In this document: positions 40,245 to 50,092 of the stretch, one piece after another | Position numbering within the stretch: position 1 is the stretch's first letter | Layout: every line of letters starts with the position of its first letter | Assembly (NCBI GenBank): GCA_000621425.1 | Contig: KK211276.1 | Coordinates: forward strand, 62,001-126,000 | Length of the DNA: 64,000 nt | Reading direction: 5' to 3' | Source of the DNA: Lachnospiraceae bacterium AB2028 | GTDB taxonomy: Bacteria; Bacillota; Clostridia; Lachnospirales; Lachnospiraceae | Notes under the pieces: generated by a model | Told to the model about the DNA's origin: nothing | Database searches by the model: none | What the model saw: the letters and a program-made list of their open reading frames with translations, nothing else | Position numbers and translations under genes: made by a program

Positions 40245-41798
40245 TCAATAACAGTAGTCATAGTAGTCATCATAGTAATCGTAATAGTCATCACCATAAT
40301 AATCATAGTAATCATCATAATAGTAGTCATCATCGTAATAATAGTCATCATCATAGTAGTAGTCATCATCATAATAATAATCATCATCACCATAACCAGC
40401 CGTATAGTCGGAATAGTTGCCGCTATTTGGAGCGGTTTCAGAAAACGCCGCGGGGTATTCCTCCGCTATGGTAGGATAATCATCAAGCTCCGGTATATCC
40501 GTAAGCCATCCGATAAAATATGCCGTTATATCAGTTATCTCGTTCGTAATCCTGTCCTGATACATCGTATAACCGTCTGTACCATAGGTTGTAAGCATTA
40601 TTTCATTAGGGTAATTGCTTTCGATATACTTCACGAAATCCACGGTTATTCCGTCATATTCATTTGATGAATAAAGATCCCTTGCACCAAAAAGATGGAG
40701 TATCTCATGAGCATAAACTGCAGGACATTCCTCTTCTCCGTCATAGTTATAATACATGAAACATATCTCATTGAAATAGTCAGAACCGCCATCCTCATAA
40801 TAAGGGAAGGTGCAGGATGTGCCTTCGGCATTCAGGCAGCATAAAAATGCTATACCTTCTGCATCATATTCGTCCATCAGCGCCTGTGTATCGATATTGT
40901 CATCAATGTACATTTCCACATCGTACAAGATATCATCCCATGTTTCTTCATCATCTATATCACGTGGAATAGCTGCTCTTATATCAATATCATAGTTTAA
41001 GTCGCTGCTGCCGCTTGCGTCATAAATAAGTTCCACATCCGCGCCATACTGCCTGCCGGACTTTTCTAAGAAATCTGTTGCAATATCCATCTTGTTCTGT
41101 ATGTTGTCCTTCATACTGCCGGACCAGTCATCTTCACCGTCATAGTAAAGGACCACCAGAACATTTTTCCCATTAATGAATCCTGCACTGCCTTTTGGAT
41201 CGAGCCCATATGAATCCTTTGCGTCTCCATCATATGTCACGCCTTCAAATTCATGTTCGCCTTCAAAATAGGAAGCATATTCCGAATAACCGTTTTCCTC
41301 CAGCCATTCTTCACCATATTCAGAGATTTCCCCTGACTCCACGACATCAGAAAAATTACCCGCTACTCCAGCCCCTGCTACCATGCATAAACCTATGATT
41401 GTGAAGATAAAAAGCGACACTGCCACAAATAATACTAAAAACAGCACGATCGGAACGACAGAAATCATTAAAAGTATCAGGATCACCAGCAGCACTGTGT
41501 TGTCATCCTTTTTGGGCGGCACATTATAACCCTGGCCATTGTTTGCACCGTACTGTGCACTGCTACCATACTGAGCTCCGTTATTCATCCCCTGGCCATT
41601 AAACCCGCTATACTGAGCCCCGTTATTCATCCCCTGGCCATTAAACCTGCTATACTGAGCCCCGTTATTCATACCCTGTGGATTACTATAGGAAGCCTGC
41701 TGGCCGGCATTGTTTTCCGTCTGCTCCACCTTAGTCCCACAGTTCGGGCAATATTTTGTTTCATCCGAAACTGTTGTTCCGCAACTCCTGCAAACCAT
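40245..41798 (-). CDS. Zinc-ribbon, membrane-anchored HExxH metallopeptidase-like protein with Asp/Tyr tail
   Basis: A 517-residue protein. In order: zinc ribbon (Cys3, Cys6, Cys17, Cys20), three 14-residue QGMNNGAQYS repeats (41-77), a long hydrophobic region (102-142) with one or two membrane segments, then a domain with the zinc motif HEILHLFGARD (364-374), which fits the HExxHxxGxxD pattern of metzincin-like proteases. The C-terminal 49 residues are almost only Asp and Tyr. The peptidase domain does not match a family I can name. Placement of the domain outside the cell is likely. It lies 14 bases before the HtrA-like gene, so the pair may work together at the envelope. Confidence 0.75.
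   Translation of the reverse strand: MVCRSCGTTVSDETKYCPNCGTKVEQTENNAGQQASYSNPQGMNNGAQYSRFNGQGMNNGAQYSGFNGQGMNNGAQYGSSAQYGANNGQGYNVPPKKDDNTVLLVILILLMISVVPIVLFLVLFVAVSLFIFTIIGLCMVAGAGVAGNFSDVVESGEISEYGEEWLEENGYSEYASYFEGEHEFEGVTYDGDAKDSYGLDPKGSAGFINGKNVLVVLYYDGEDDWSGSMKDNIQNKMDIATDFLEKSGRQYGADVELIYDASGSSDLNYDIDIRAAIPRDIDDEETWDDILYDVEMYIDDNIDTQALMDEYDAEGIAFLCCLNAEGTSCTFPYYEDGGSDYFNEICFMYYNYDGEEECPAVYAHEILHLFGARDLYSSNEYDGITVDFVKYIESNYPNEIMLTTYGTDGYTMYQDRITNEITDITAYFIGWLTDIPELDDYPTIAEEYPAAFSETAPNSGNYSDYTAGYGDDDYYYDDDYYYDDDYYYDDDYYYDDYYDYYGDDYYDYYDDYYDYCY
40248..40394. repeat. Trinucleotide-biased repeat coding the Asp/Tyr tail
   Basis: About 147 bases of imperfect TCATCATAATAG-like units on the plus strand, coding Asp and Tyr runs in the minus-strand gene (residues 469-517). 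Such DNA is prone to length change. Confidence 0.8.
41568..41678. repeat. 42-bp tandem repeat in the metallopeptidase-like gene
   Basis: Two full and one partial copies of a 42-bp unit coding QGMNNGAQYSxFNG. The copies are nearly identical at the DNA level, suggesting recent duplication. Confidence 0.8.
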
Positions 41799-41946
41799 AT
41801 TTCTATCCCCCTGCCTTCAGAGTTATTCTTGCATAACAATATGTCCAATTATCATAAAAAACTTCCGTTCAAAACCATGCTGAAAGTTTTAATTATTATA
41901 TCAAAAAAAGCAGCCATTAGCACTTTTATGTGTTAATATATCCTTT

Positions 41947-44388
41947 ATGAACGAGAAAGCTTTACGAATTTTGGAATTCAATAAAATAACCGATACATTA
42001 TCCGGATTTGCAGGCAGCGAGCCCGCGAAAAAGATGTGCCTTTCCCTGCGCCCGTCATCCAACAGGGACTGGGTGATCCACGCCCAGGACGAGACAGAGT
42101 CCGCACTTAAACGTATACTTAAGAATGACAGAATATCCTTCGGCTACAATATTGATGTACGGCCATTGCTGAAAGCCGCATCCATAGGCAGGATGCTGTC
42201 CGCTGCAGAACTTTTATGCATATCCAGACTGCTCACTAATGTGGCATCCGTAATTGCTTACAATAGCGAATCCGATAGTACAAAAGGCAACTCCGCAGAA
42301 GAACAGGGATATGCAGACTGCCTGGAAGAGTACTTTAAGGTACTCGACCCCTTGGGATTTCTTTCAGACGAAATCACCCGGTGCATCTTAAACGACGATG
42401 AACTAAATGATGATGCCAGCAGCAAGCTCCGGGACATAAGGAATGAAAAAAAGATCACATCCGGCAGGATACAGTCCCACCTGACCAAGATGGTAAGCGA
42501 TACTTACCGCTCATACCTGCAGGACAATATCATCACCCTGCGTAACGGCCGGTACTGCATCCCTGTCAGGGCTGAGTACAAGTCCCAGGTTCCCGGAATG
42601 GTCCATGACAGGTCTGCCAGCGGTTCTACCCTTTTCATCGAACCTGCTACTATTGTTGAATTAAATAATAAGCTCAAGGAGCTTGAAATAGCAGAAGACG
42701 ATGAGATAAGGCGTATTCTTTCCGAGCTGTCGGCAAAATGCTCTGTCTACAGCGAAACCATAAACGAAGACCAGAAGACCATAACCCTTTTAGACTTCAT
42801 CTTCGCAAAAGCTAAATATGCCCTGAGCCTTGACGCTACCAGACCTTTATATGCTGATAACGGTGCCACTGTAATAGCACTCAGGAAGGCAAGGCATCCG
42901 CTCTTAGATAAGAAAACAGTCGTCCCCATAGATATTGCCCTGGGCAAAGACTATAACTTACTGATAATAACCGGCCCCAATACCGGCGGAAAGACAGTTT
43001 CTTTAAAAACAGTGGGCCTGCTTACGCTTATGGGACAGGCCGGACTTCATATCCCGGCTCTCGACCGCTCCGAACTTGCTTTCTTTAATGAAGTGTATGC
43101 AGATATCGGCGATGAGCAGAGCATCGAGCAGAGCCTCTCCACCTTTTCATCACATATGACCTCAATAGTGGACATCCTGAAAAAGGCTGACAGTAAATCC
43201 CTCTGCCTTTTTGATGAGCTTGGTGCCGGAACCGATCCTGAAGAAGGCGCCGCACTTGCTGTATCCATCCTGGACCACCTGCACAAAAAAGGCATCTGCT
43301 GCATGGCTACTACCCACTACAGCGAGCTGAAAATTTACGCCCTCACAAGCGACGGCGTAGAAAATGCATGCTGCGAATTCGATGTGGAATCCTTAAAGCC
43401 GACCTACAGGCTGTTAACCGGAATCCCCGGCAAAAGTAATGCTTTTGCCATCTCCGCAAAGCTCGGCCTTCCGGAAGAAATAATTAAAGGCGCCGAAAAA
43501 TACATAAGCAGCGAGGAAGAGAGCTTTGAAAACATAGTATCCGACCTGGAAGACAGAAGAGTCCAGATGGAAAATGACCGAAAGCTCCTGGATGAGGCGA
43601 TCACCGATATGCGCCGCCGTGAAAAAATACTTGCGGACAAGGAAGAGAAGATATACGAAAAACGGGAAAAGATAATTGCTGACGCAAGGACCGAGGCCAA
43701 GGATATCCTTCAGGATGCAAAAGATATCGCAGACGAATCGATCCGAGCCTTTACAAAACAGGGCACTCAGATGAAACCTTCCACAATGGAAAGAAAACGT
43801 TCTGCCCTGCGTGAATGGATTTCAAAAGAAGAAGAGGCTATCTACGAAGAGGCCATGAAAAATTCCCGCAGGAAGAAAACGTCCGAAGAGACATCCGCAC
43901 CTGTAAAGCGCCTTGATCCGTCACAAATAAAAACAGGCATGAAGGTACATGTGGAATCCCTTGGTATTGATGCCACAATCACAAGCCTGCCGGATAAAAA
44001 AGGCAATGTAACGATACGGAATGGTGTGATATCATCTAAGGTGAAATTATCAGACCTGACAGCTGCCCGTGAATCACAGCCGTCTGAAAAGACAAAAACC
44101 GGCGGCAGCAAACGGGTAGCTACCGGATTTGCAAAATCATCAGGCATCCACATGGAAATAAATGTCATTGGTGATACCGTTGATGATGCAGTAATAAAAG
44201 TAGATAAATACCTTGACGACGCATGCATAGCCGGTCTACAGTCCGTCAGGATAATACACGGCAAAGGCACCGGTGCGCTTAAAAATGCTATACACGACCT
44301 GCTGAGAAGATCCGCTGTGGTAGAAAGCTTTTCCATAGCTCCCCACGGCGAAGGCGATGCAGGAGTAACGGTAGTCAAATTAAAATAA
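41947..44388 (+). CDS. mutS2: MutS2 (endonuclease/ribosome-rescue ATPase)
   Basis: An 813-residue MutS-family ATPase without the mismatch-recognition domain of MutS1. Visible: core and clamp regions, Walker A (ITGPNTGGKTVSLKT, about residue 345), Walker B (LCLFDELGAGTDPEEG), a long coiled region (about 515-620), and a C-terminal Smr domain (INVIGDTVDDA, IIHGKGTGALK). MutS2 suppresses recombination and, in Bacillus, splits collided ribosomes. It is divergent from the zinc-ribbon gene, with a 148-base shared upstream region, and is followed 12 bases later by the response regulator. Confidence 0.96.
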   Translation: MNEKALRILEFNKITDTLSGFAGSEPAKKMCLSLRPSSNRDWVIHAQDETESALKRILKNDRISFGYNIDVRPLLKAASIGRMLSAAELLCISRLLTNVASVIAYNSESDSTKGNSAEEQGYADCLEEYFKVLDPLGFLSDEITRCILNDDELNDDASSKLRDIRNEKKITSGRIQSHLTKMVSDTYRSYLQDNIITLRNGRYCIPVRAEYKSQVPGMVHDRSASGSTLFIEPATIVELNNKLKELEIAEDDEIRRILSELSAKCSVYSETINEDQKTITLLDFIFAKAKYALSLDATRPLYADNGATVIALRKARHPLLDKKTVVPIDIALGKDYNLLIITGPNTGGKTVSLKTVGLLTLMGQAGLHIPALDRSELAFFNEVYADIGDEQSIEQSLSTFSSHMTSIVDILKKADSKSLCLFDELGAGTDPEEGAALAVSILDHLHKKGICCMATTHYSELKIYALTSDGVENACCEFDVESLKPTYRLLTGIPGKSNAFAISAKLGLPEEIIKGAEKYISSEEESFENIVSDLEDRRVQMENDRKLLDEAITDMRRREKILADKEEKIYEKREKIIADARTEAKDILQDAKDIADESIRAFTKQGTQMKPSTMERKRSALREWISKEEEAIYEEAMKNSRRKKTSEETSAPVKRLDPSQIKTGMKVHVESLGIDATITSLPDKKGNVTIRNGVISSKVKLSDLTAARESQPSEKTKTGGSKRVATGFAKSSGIHMEINVIGDTVDDAVIKVDKYLDDACIAGLQSVRIIHGKGTGALKNAIHDLLRRSAVVESFSIAPHGEGDAGVTVVKLK

Positions 44389-44400
44389 CGGAGGGGAAAA

Positions 44401-45111
44401 ATGGCAGCAAGCAAACAACGCATACTAATTGTAGACGATGACGAAAATATCGCAGAGCTCATCAGTCTGTATCTTACGAAAGAATGTTATGATACACGCA
44501 TCGTAGGTGACGGTGAATCAGCACTGGAGGCAGTTTCCGGCTTTGCCCCCAATCTCATCCTCCTTGACCTCATGCTTCCCGGTATCGATGGATACCAGGT
44601 CTGCAGGGAAATCCGAAAAGATTCCTCAATACCTATCATAATGCTTTCCGCAAAGGGAGAAGTATTTGATAAGGTATTAGGTCTTGAGCTGGGTGCCGAT
44701 GACTACATGGAAAAACCCTTCGACTCAAAGGAACTGGTAGCCAGGGTAAAAGCCGTACTCCGCCGCTACCAGACTGAGCCTGCTACTCCTGTAGCAGAAT
44801 CCTCAGAAAACGAAGTAAGGTATCCTGACCTCATAGTCAATAAGACTAATTACAGCGTACTGTACATGGGCCGCAAGATAGATATGCCGCCCAAGGAACT
44901 GGAGCTGCTTTTCTTCTTAGCTTCCACCCCCAACCATGTATACACCAGGGACCAGCTCCTTGACCAGATCTGGGGATATGAATATATCGGTGACACCAGA
45001 ACCGTTGATGTTCATATCAAACGCATACGTGAAAAGATACGTGACAATGCAAACTGGAGAATCGCTACTATTTGGGGCGTAGGATACAAATTCGATACCA
45101 CCCCACAATAA
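44401..45111 (+). CDS. OmpR/PhoB-family response regulator
   Basis: A 236-residue two-component regulator: receiver domain (residues 6-122; acidic pair in VDDDEN, phospho-Asp in LLDLMLPGIDGY, Lys in MEKPFDSKEL) and a winged-helix DNA-binding domain (about 138-232; PPKELELLFFLAS, RTVDVHIKRIREKI). GGAGGGG lies 5 bases before the ATG. It is paired with the histidine kinase 15 bases downstream. The target genes are not visible here. Confidence 0.95.
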   Translation: MAASKQRILIVDDDENIAELISLYLTKECYDTRIVGDGESALEAVSGFAPNLILLDLMLPGIDGYQVCREIRKDSSIPIIMLSAKGEVFDKVLGLELGADDYMEKPFDSKELVARVKAVLRRYQTEPATPVAESSENEVRYPDLIVNKTNYSVLYMGRKIDMPPKELELLFFLASTPNHVYTRDQLLDQIWGYEYIGDTRTVDVHIKRIREKIRDNANWRIATIWGVGYKFDTTPQ

Positions 45112-45126
45112 AAGCCTTTATAAAAG

Positions 45127-46560
45127 ATGAGAAAAACCCTTTATTTAAAAATGCTCATAGCCTATCTTATCTTTGCGGTTTTCGGCTTTATAATCGTCTC
45201 CACATTCATGCAGCAGATGACAATAAGGCAGCTGGAGCAGGATAAGGCCAGGGAACTGTACAAAAACGCCTCCCTTCTGGCGCAAAATGAGGCTCTGGCA
45301 GTCTATAAAAATGAGATGTCGCTTATCTCTTTAAAAGATATCATCGACAGAAATGCCGCTATTTCCGATGCCGTAGTCCGCATAGTTAACCCTTCAGGCC
45401 TGATAATCGTTTCTTCCGATTACGAGCTGGATGTGGATAATCCCGAGGTCATAGAAAACTTTGATGCCACATCCCTCTCAGGCTCCTTTTACAGTGTCGG
45501 AACCTTTTATGACTCCCTTGACGGCACATATCTCACTGTAGCCTCCCCTATTACTTCGGGTCCGGTAGTACACGGATATGTTGTCGCCTCCTATGATGTA
45601 GATATGCTGGAAGACGCTTCAAACCATCTGCTGAACCTTGACTACATACTCCTGCTTATCATGTTCCTGCTGTCCCTGATAATCCTCATTTTCTTCACAG
45701 AACTGGTATACATCCCCCTTCGAAAGATAATAACCGGTACCGAGCAGTACGCTTCAGGCAATCTCCATTATGAGATTTCCATAGAAAGCGACGATGAAAT
45801 AGGCTACCTTGCCGCATCCCTTGCGTACATGGCCCAGGAACTTGCAAAGGGCGAAGACAACCAGAAGAAGATCGTCGCCAATGTCTCACACGACTTCAGG
45901 TCTCCCCTTACATCCATAAAGGGCTATCTGGAGGCTATGAATGACGGAACTATCCCCCCTGAGCTTTATCCAAAGTACACAGGCATCGTAATAAATGAAA
46001 CTGACCGGCTGATCAAGCTCACAAACAACCTGCTGACACTAAACAATCTCAATACCAGCGGAATGATCCTGGAGCGCACGGATTTCGATATCAACAATGT
46101 AATCCGACAGACTGCATCTACCTTCGAGGGGAGCTGTCGCGGAAAGATGATCACCATAGAGCTGTCCCTTACAGGTGATATGCTCTACGTAAATGCGGAT
46201 CTTGGAAAAATACAGCAGGTTCTTTATAACCTGATAGACAATGCAATTAAATTCAGCCACAAGGACTCAATAATACGCATCGAGACCACCGAAAAGCACA
46301 ATAAGGTATTTGTTTCTGTTAAGGACAGCGGTATAGGAATACCAAAGGAAAGCGTTCCTTTAGTATTCGACCGTTTTTATAAAAGTGATCTATCCCGTGG
46401 AAAAGATAAAAAAGGCACGGGACTGGGGCTTTCCATCACCCGCGAGATCATCCGTGCTCATAAAGAAAATATTAATGTTATCTCTACTGAAGGCGTAGGT
46501 TCAGAATTCATCTTCTCCCTTCCCCTTTCAGATGATGATATCTCCGAAGAGGATGAGTAA
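45127..46560 (+). CDS. Sensor histidine kinase
   Basis: A 477-residue membrane kinase: membrane segment (about 7-28), extracytoplasmic sensor (about 30-170; includes a PAS-like VNPSGLIIVSSDYELD), second membrane segment (about 175-200), HAMP, HisKA with the phospho-His in VANVSHDFRSPLTSIKGYLE, and an ATPase domain (NLIDNAIKFS, VKDSGIGIPKES, KGTGLGLSI). It partners the response regulator directly upstream. The signal is unknown. Confidence 0.95.
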   Translation: MRKTLYLKMLIAYLIFAVFGFIIVSTFMQQMTIRQLEQDKARELYKNASLLAQNEALAVYKNEMSLISLKDIIDRNAAISDAVVRIVNPSGLIIVSSDYELDVDNPEVIENFDATSLSGSFYSVGTFYDSLDGTYLTVASPITSGPVVHGYVVASYDVDMLEDASNHLLNLDYILLLIMFLLSLIILIFFTELVYIPLRKIITGTEQYASGNLHYEISIESDDEIGYLAASLAYMAQELAKGEDNQKKIVANVSHDFRSPLTSIKGYLEAMNDGTIPPELYPKYTGIVINETDRLIKLTNNLLTLNNLNTSGMILERTDFDINNVIRQTASTFEGSCRGKMITIELSLTGDMLYVNADLGKIQQVLYNLIDNAIKFSHKDSIIRIETTEKHNKVFVSVKDSGIGIPKESVPLVFDRFYKSDLSRGKDKKGTGLGLSITREIIRAHKENINVISTEGVGSEFIFSLPLSDDDISEEDE

Positions 46561-46576
46561 GACCTGACCCCTTCAT

Positions 46577-47602
46577 CTATAGCAGCGCCACAATTCCCTT
46601 GAAGTCCATCTTAAGCCAGAGTTCTTTTAGCTTATCATACTTTTCCTTCTCAGCCGCAGGAACGTCATATGCTTCCAGATCGCTCATGATGGATTCCATA
46701 TTGTCATAATCCATACGCATCGCATAACCCCCCAGCATCTCGTATGCCTCTGCCAGCATGTCCGGGGAAATAAGTGGCTTTTTCTCTTTTTCGCCGGCAG
46801 ACTGTCCAAAAGCTCCGCCCAATCCCCTGCTGCACTCCTCATACATATCTAAAAGCGATTCAGTCTTTTCATTTATCCGGCTGATATTGCCGGCCTTTCC
46901 AGCATCTTCCATCTCTTCAGCAAGCAGGGAAAGGCTCATAACACCTATTATGCCTGCCGTGCTTTTAAGTGCGTGAACCTTGATGGTATAGTCATCCCAG
47001 TCTTCGTTTTCGTAAAAATCGCGGATTTCTTTTATCTTTAGTTCTGATGTGGAAAAGAATATCTCCAGGGCTTCCTTGTATTCGTCAAGACCACCGCAGT
47101 TATCAATGCCCTTATCAAAGCTTATCCATTTTATGGACTTTATCCTTTTTGCCCAGTCCGGCAATGACTGTGGCACAGCTCCTGAAACAGGTTCTGCCGT
47201 ATTACTTTCGCCAGCGGCCGACATATACTCCATTACCTTGTCGCCCAGCATCTTGCCGTTTACCGGTTTCTGGATATAGTCACAGAATCCCATATCCCGG
47301 TACGCCTGACCGCCATCATCGACAGAGTTTGCTGTAAGGACTATGCAGGGCGTACTGCCGTTAAGCCCATTTGCATCACTCCTGATTTCCTTAAACGCCG
47401 TCACGCCGTCCATATCCGGCATCAGGTGGTCCATAAGGATCAGGGCATATTTTTCTTTTTCAGCTTTTTCTATTGCATCCGGGCCAGAAGTCGAAGTATC
47501 AACTTCAATCCCGCGCTTGGAAAGCAGCTTCCTGATAAGGATATTATTCATATCCGTATCGTCAACAACCAGAACTTTTCCTAATGAATTGATATCTGTC
47601 AT
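46577..47602 (-). CDS. Receiver - Hpt protein
   Basis: A 341-residue signalling protein with a receiver domain (about 1-125; VVDDTDMNN, phospho-Asp in ILMDHLMPDMDG, Lys in IQKPVNG), a histidine phosphotransfer domain (about 165-265; VHALKSTAGIIG with the phospho-His), and a short helical end. It would pass phosphate between partners in a phosphorelay; no hybrid kinase is next to it, and the nearby kinase pair is on the other strand. The ATG at 47602 is chosen because GGGGGG lies 7 bases upstream; an earlier in-frame ATG at 47620 lacks that spacing. It is convergent with the kinase gene, 16 bases apart and without a clear terminator. Confidence 0.9.
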   Translation of the reverse strand: MTDINSLGKVLVVDDTDMNNILIRKLLSKRGIEVDTSTSGPDAIEKAEKEKYALILMDHLMPDMDGVTAFKEIRSDANGLNGSTPCIVLTANSVDDGGQAYRDMGFCDYIQKPVNGKMLGDKVMEYMSAAGESNTAEPVSGAVPQSLPDWAKRIKSIKWISFDKGIDNCGGLDEYKEALEIFFSTSELKIKEIRDFYENEDWDDYTIKVHALKSTAGIIGVMSLSLLAEEMEDAGKAGNISRINEKTESLLDMYEECSRGLGGAFGQSAGEKEKKPLISPDMLAEAYEMLGGYAMRMDYDNMESIMSDLEAYDVPAAEKEKYDKLKELWLKMDFKGIVALL

Positions 47603-47634
47603 TTCTGTCCCCCCTGACATTTTTCAGACAACGA

Positions 47635-49014
47635 TCATCTTAAGAATAATCTTAACAGTTTTTCGTTCAATTTGGTATATGGCTGATACCTCATAGGCAT
47701 ATCTATCCAGTTCTTTTTATCCAGTATACTCTTTTCATGGGTAAATGTATAGAAACCACGCTTTCCATGGTATGCACCCATTCCGCTCTCCCCCACGCCT
47801 CCAAAAGGCATTTCGCTGGTTGCAAGATGTACTACCGCATCATTTATGCAGCCCCCGCCGTAACGGCAATTTTCCGTAACCTTTTTGATATTCCCCTTAT
47901 CCGTTGAGAATATATACAAGGCCAAAGGCTTCGCATGGTCCTCCACCATATCTATGGTTTCCTGAATATTCTTATATGTAAGCACCGGCATTATAGGTCC
48001 GAATATTTCCTGTCCCATCACGGGATCATCCCAGCTTACATTATCCATAACGGTAGGCACAATGCGAAGAGCCTCTGCGTCACGCTTTCCGCCATGTACC
48101 ACCTTATCATCGTCTATCAATGAGCATATCCTGTCATAATGCTTTTTATTGATTATCTTACCATAATCCCTGTTTTCCAAAGGATTGCGCCCAAACTGCC
48201 TTATTATTTCTTTTTTCACATATACTAAGAACTCATCCTTTACCGATTCATCACAAAGGATATAGTCAGGTGAAACGCAGGTCTGCCCGCAGTTCATGAA
48301 TTTAGCGAATACAATACGCCTTGCTGCCAATTTGAGCTTTGCAGTACTGTCAACTATGCAGGGGCACTTTCCGCCCAGCTCAAGCGTCACCGGCGTAAGA
48401 TGCTCAGCCGCATGTTTCAGCACTTCCTTGCCCACGGCCTGTGATCCTGTAAAAAAGATATAATCAAATTTCTGTTTGAGCAAAAACTGATTTTCTTCCC
48501 TTCCACCGGTAAAGACCGCCACATACTCACTCTTAAAAGTCTCCCTTATCATCTTGGCCATAACTGCCGATGTTGCCTGGGAATAGGCTGAAGGCTTCAG
48601 CACTATGGTATTGCCTGCTGCAAGGGCATTTATAAGCGGAGCCATTGAAAGAAGGAAAGGATAGTTCCAGGGGCTCATGATAAGCACGCTGCCGTATGGA
48701 CAGGGCATTATCATGCTCACAGAATGAAAATTCGTGACTGGCGTAGGCACCTTTCTTACAGCCGCATACCTGCCTATATGACGCAGCATATAACTGATCT
48801 CGCTAAGTGCCAGTCCTACCTCGCAGATATAGGCTTCCATCCCGGACTTTCCCAAGTCCATGCGCAGCGCCGCCTGTATTTCCGGCTCATACGTCCTTAT
48901 GGCACGGGCCAGTTTCTTTAATGCCCGTATACGATAGCCTACGGGAAGTGTAGTGCCCGTCCTAAAGAAAGCACGCTGTTTCTTTATTATCCGTTCTTTT
49001 TCTGCATCCGTCAT
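47635..49014 (-). CDS. Class 3-like aldehyde dehydrogenase
   Basis: Oxidises an aldehyde to the acid with NAD(P). The 459-residue length and sequence fit the class 3/coniferyl type (short, with a hydrophobic C-terminus). Catalytic residues are visible in LELGGKCP (Glu) and MNCGQTCVSPDY (Cys). The substrate is unknown. It lies 21 bases after potD in the same direction; aldehydes arise in polyamine breakdown, so a link with the Pot transporter is possible but not shown. Confidence 0.92.
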   Translation of the reverse strand: MTDAEKERIIKKQRAFFRTGTTLPVGYRIRALKKLARAIRTYEPEIQAALRMDLGKSGMEAYICEVGLALSEISYMLRHIGRYAAVRKVPTPVTNFHSVSMIMPCPYGSVLIMSPWNYPFLLSMAPLINALAAGNTIVLKPSAYSQATSAVMAKMIRETFKSEYVAVFTGGREENQFLLKQKFDYIFFTGSQAVGKEVLKHAAEHLTPVTLELGGKCPCIVDSTAKLKLAARRIVFAKFMNCGQTCVSPDYILCDESVKDEFLVYVKKEIIRQFGRNPLENRDYGKIINKKHYDRICSLIDDDKVVHGGKRDAEALRIVPTVMDNVSWDDPVMGQEIFGPIMPVLTYKNIQETIDMVEDHAKPLALYIFSTDKGNIKKVTENCRYGGGCINDAVVHLATSEMPFGGVGESGMGAYHGKRGFYTFTHEKSILDKKNWIDMPMRYQPYTKLNEKLLRLFLR

Positions 49015-49035
49015 AACAATGCTCCTAACAATATG

Positions 49036-50088
49036 TTACTCAGACTTTATGTCCTTCCAGTAGTCATTCATAAGCGTTACCGTATCGTCATCAAGGCGCT
49101 GGTAAACCTCACAGCCACTCATGTCATCAAGATCCGGGAAAAGAGTCTTATTATTCCTTACTTCCTCATCAAGGTTAGCAATGGTTGCCTGGTTCGATGT
49201 TGCATAATATACATATTCGAAATTCTTTTCCGCAACATCCTCACGGCATACTAAATAGTCTAAGAACTCATAGACTGCATCCTGGTTCTCGCATTCCTTG
49301 GTCATAGCCCAGCAGTCGATCCACAGGTTTGTCCCTTCCTTTGGTATAACATACTTAAGCTTGTCATTCTCAAGCTCAGCCAGCACGCCGTCGCCGGAAT
49401 AAACAACACCTACTGCTGCATTCTCTGCGATCATTTCATCCCTGACCTCGTCCACCAGATACTGGTAAACATCCGGTTTCTGCGCTATCAGAAGGTCTTT
49501 TGCAGCTTCCAGCTCTGCCCTGTCTGTCGTATTGCAGGAATGCCCCTGGTACTTTTCTGCTATCATGAACGCGTCACGCATGCTGTTCTGCATATATATG
49601 GAACCGGCATACTTGCCGTTAAAGAGAGAATCCCAGCTGTCGATTTCCTCATCCACCATTTCCGTGTTATAGAGAATACCGACTGTGCCCCAGAAATACG
49701 GAAGCACATACTTGTTTCCCTCATCAAAGGTACTGCAGAATCCCCATGTCTCCTGGCTTATATTATCTATATGCTCCATCTTTGAAAAATCCATTTCCTG
49801 AAGGGAACCTTCAGCCATCATCTTCATGAGCACATATTCCGATGTGCAGAGACAGTCATACTTAACCGCACCTGCCGAATACTTTGCATAGAGTTCCTCA
49901 GGCGTTGACGCTTCCTCATAGAGCACTTCTATGCCGGTCTCAGCCGTAAAATCATCCAGGATTTCCGGATCTATATACATACCGTAATTAAATACGGTAA
50001 TGGATTCCTTTGTTCCGCCGTTGCATCCGGAAAACACACATACCGAACCTATGGCAAGCGCCATCAGCAAAGCAATTCTTTTTTTCAT
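49036..50088 (-). CDS. potD: Spermidine/putrescine ABC transporter, binding protein PotD
   Basis: A 350-residue lipoprotein (lipobox FSGC, Cys22) that captures polyamines outside the membrane. Family pieces: ITVFNYGMYIDPEILDDFTAETGI, YDCLCTSEYVLMKMM, PYFWGTVGILYNTEMVD, and WIDCWAMTKECENQDAVYEFLDYL. Last gene of potABCD. Confidence 0.93.
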   Translation of the reverse strand: MKKRIALLMALAIGSVCVFSGCNGGTKESITVFNYGMYIDPEILDDFTAETGIEVLYEEASTPEELYAKYSAGAVKYDCLCTSEYVLMKMMAEGSLQEMDFSKMEHIDNISQETWGFCSTFDEGNKYVLPYFWGTVGILYNTEMVDEEIDSWDSLFNGKYAGSIYMQNSMRDAFMIAEKYQGHSCNTTDRAELEAAKDLLIAQKPDVYQYLVDEVRDEMIAENAAVGVVYSGDGVLAELENDKLKYVIPKEGTNLWIDCWAMTKECENQDAVYEFLDYLVCREDVAEKNFEYVYYATSNQATIANLDEEVRNNKTLFPDLDDMSGCEVYQRLDDDTVTLMNDYWKDIKSE

Positions 50089-50092
50089 AGTC

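Noticed and set aside
40248-40394. Possible CRISPR or microsatellite array
   Set aside because: The units are 3-15 bases without spacers and lie inside a coding tail.
40148-40474. Plus-strand frame coding a His/Asn/Ser-rich protein
   Set aside because: It is the complement of the Asp/Tyr tail of the minus-strand metallopeptidase-like gene and has no start signals.
46561-46576. Terminator between the convergent kinase and receiver-Hpt genes
   Set aside because: Only 16 bases separate the genes and no hairpin with a T-run is present.
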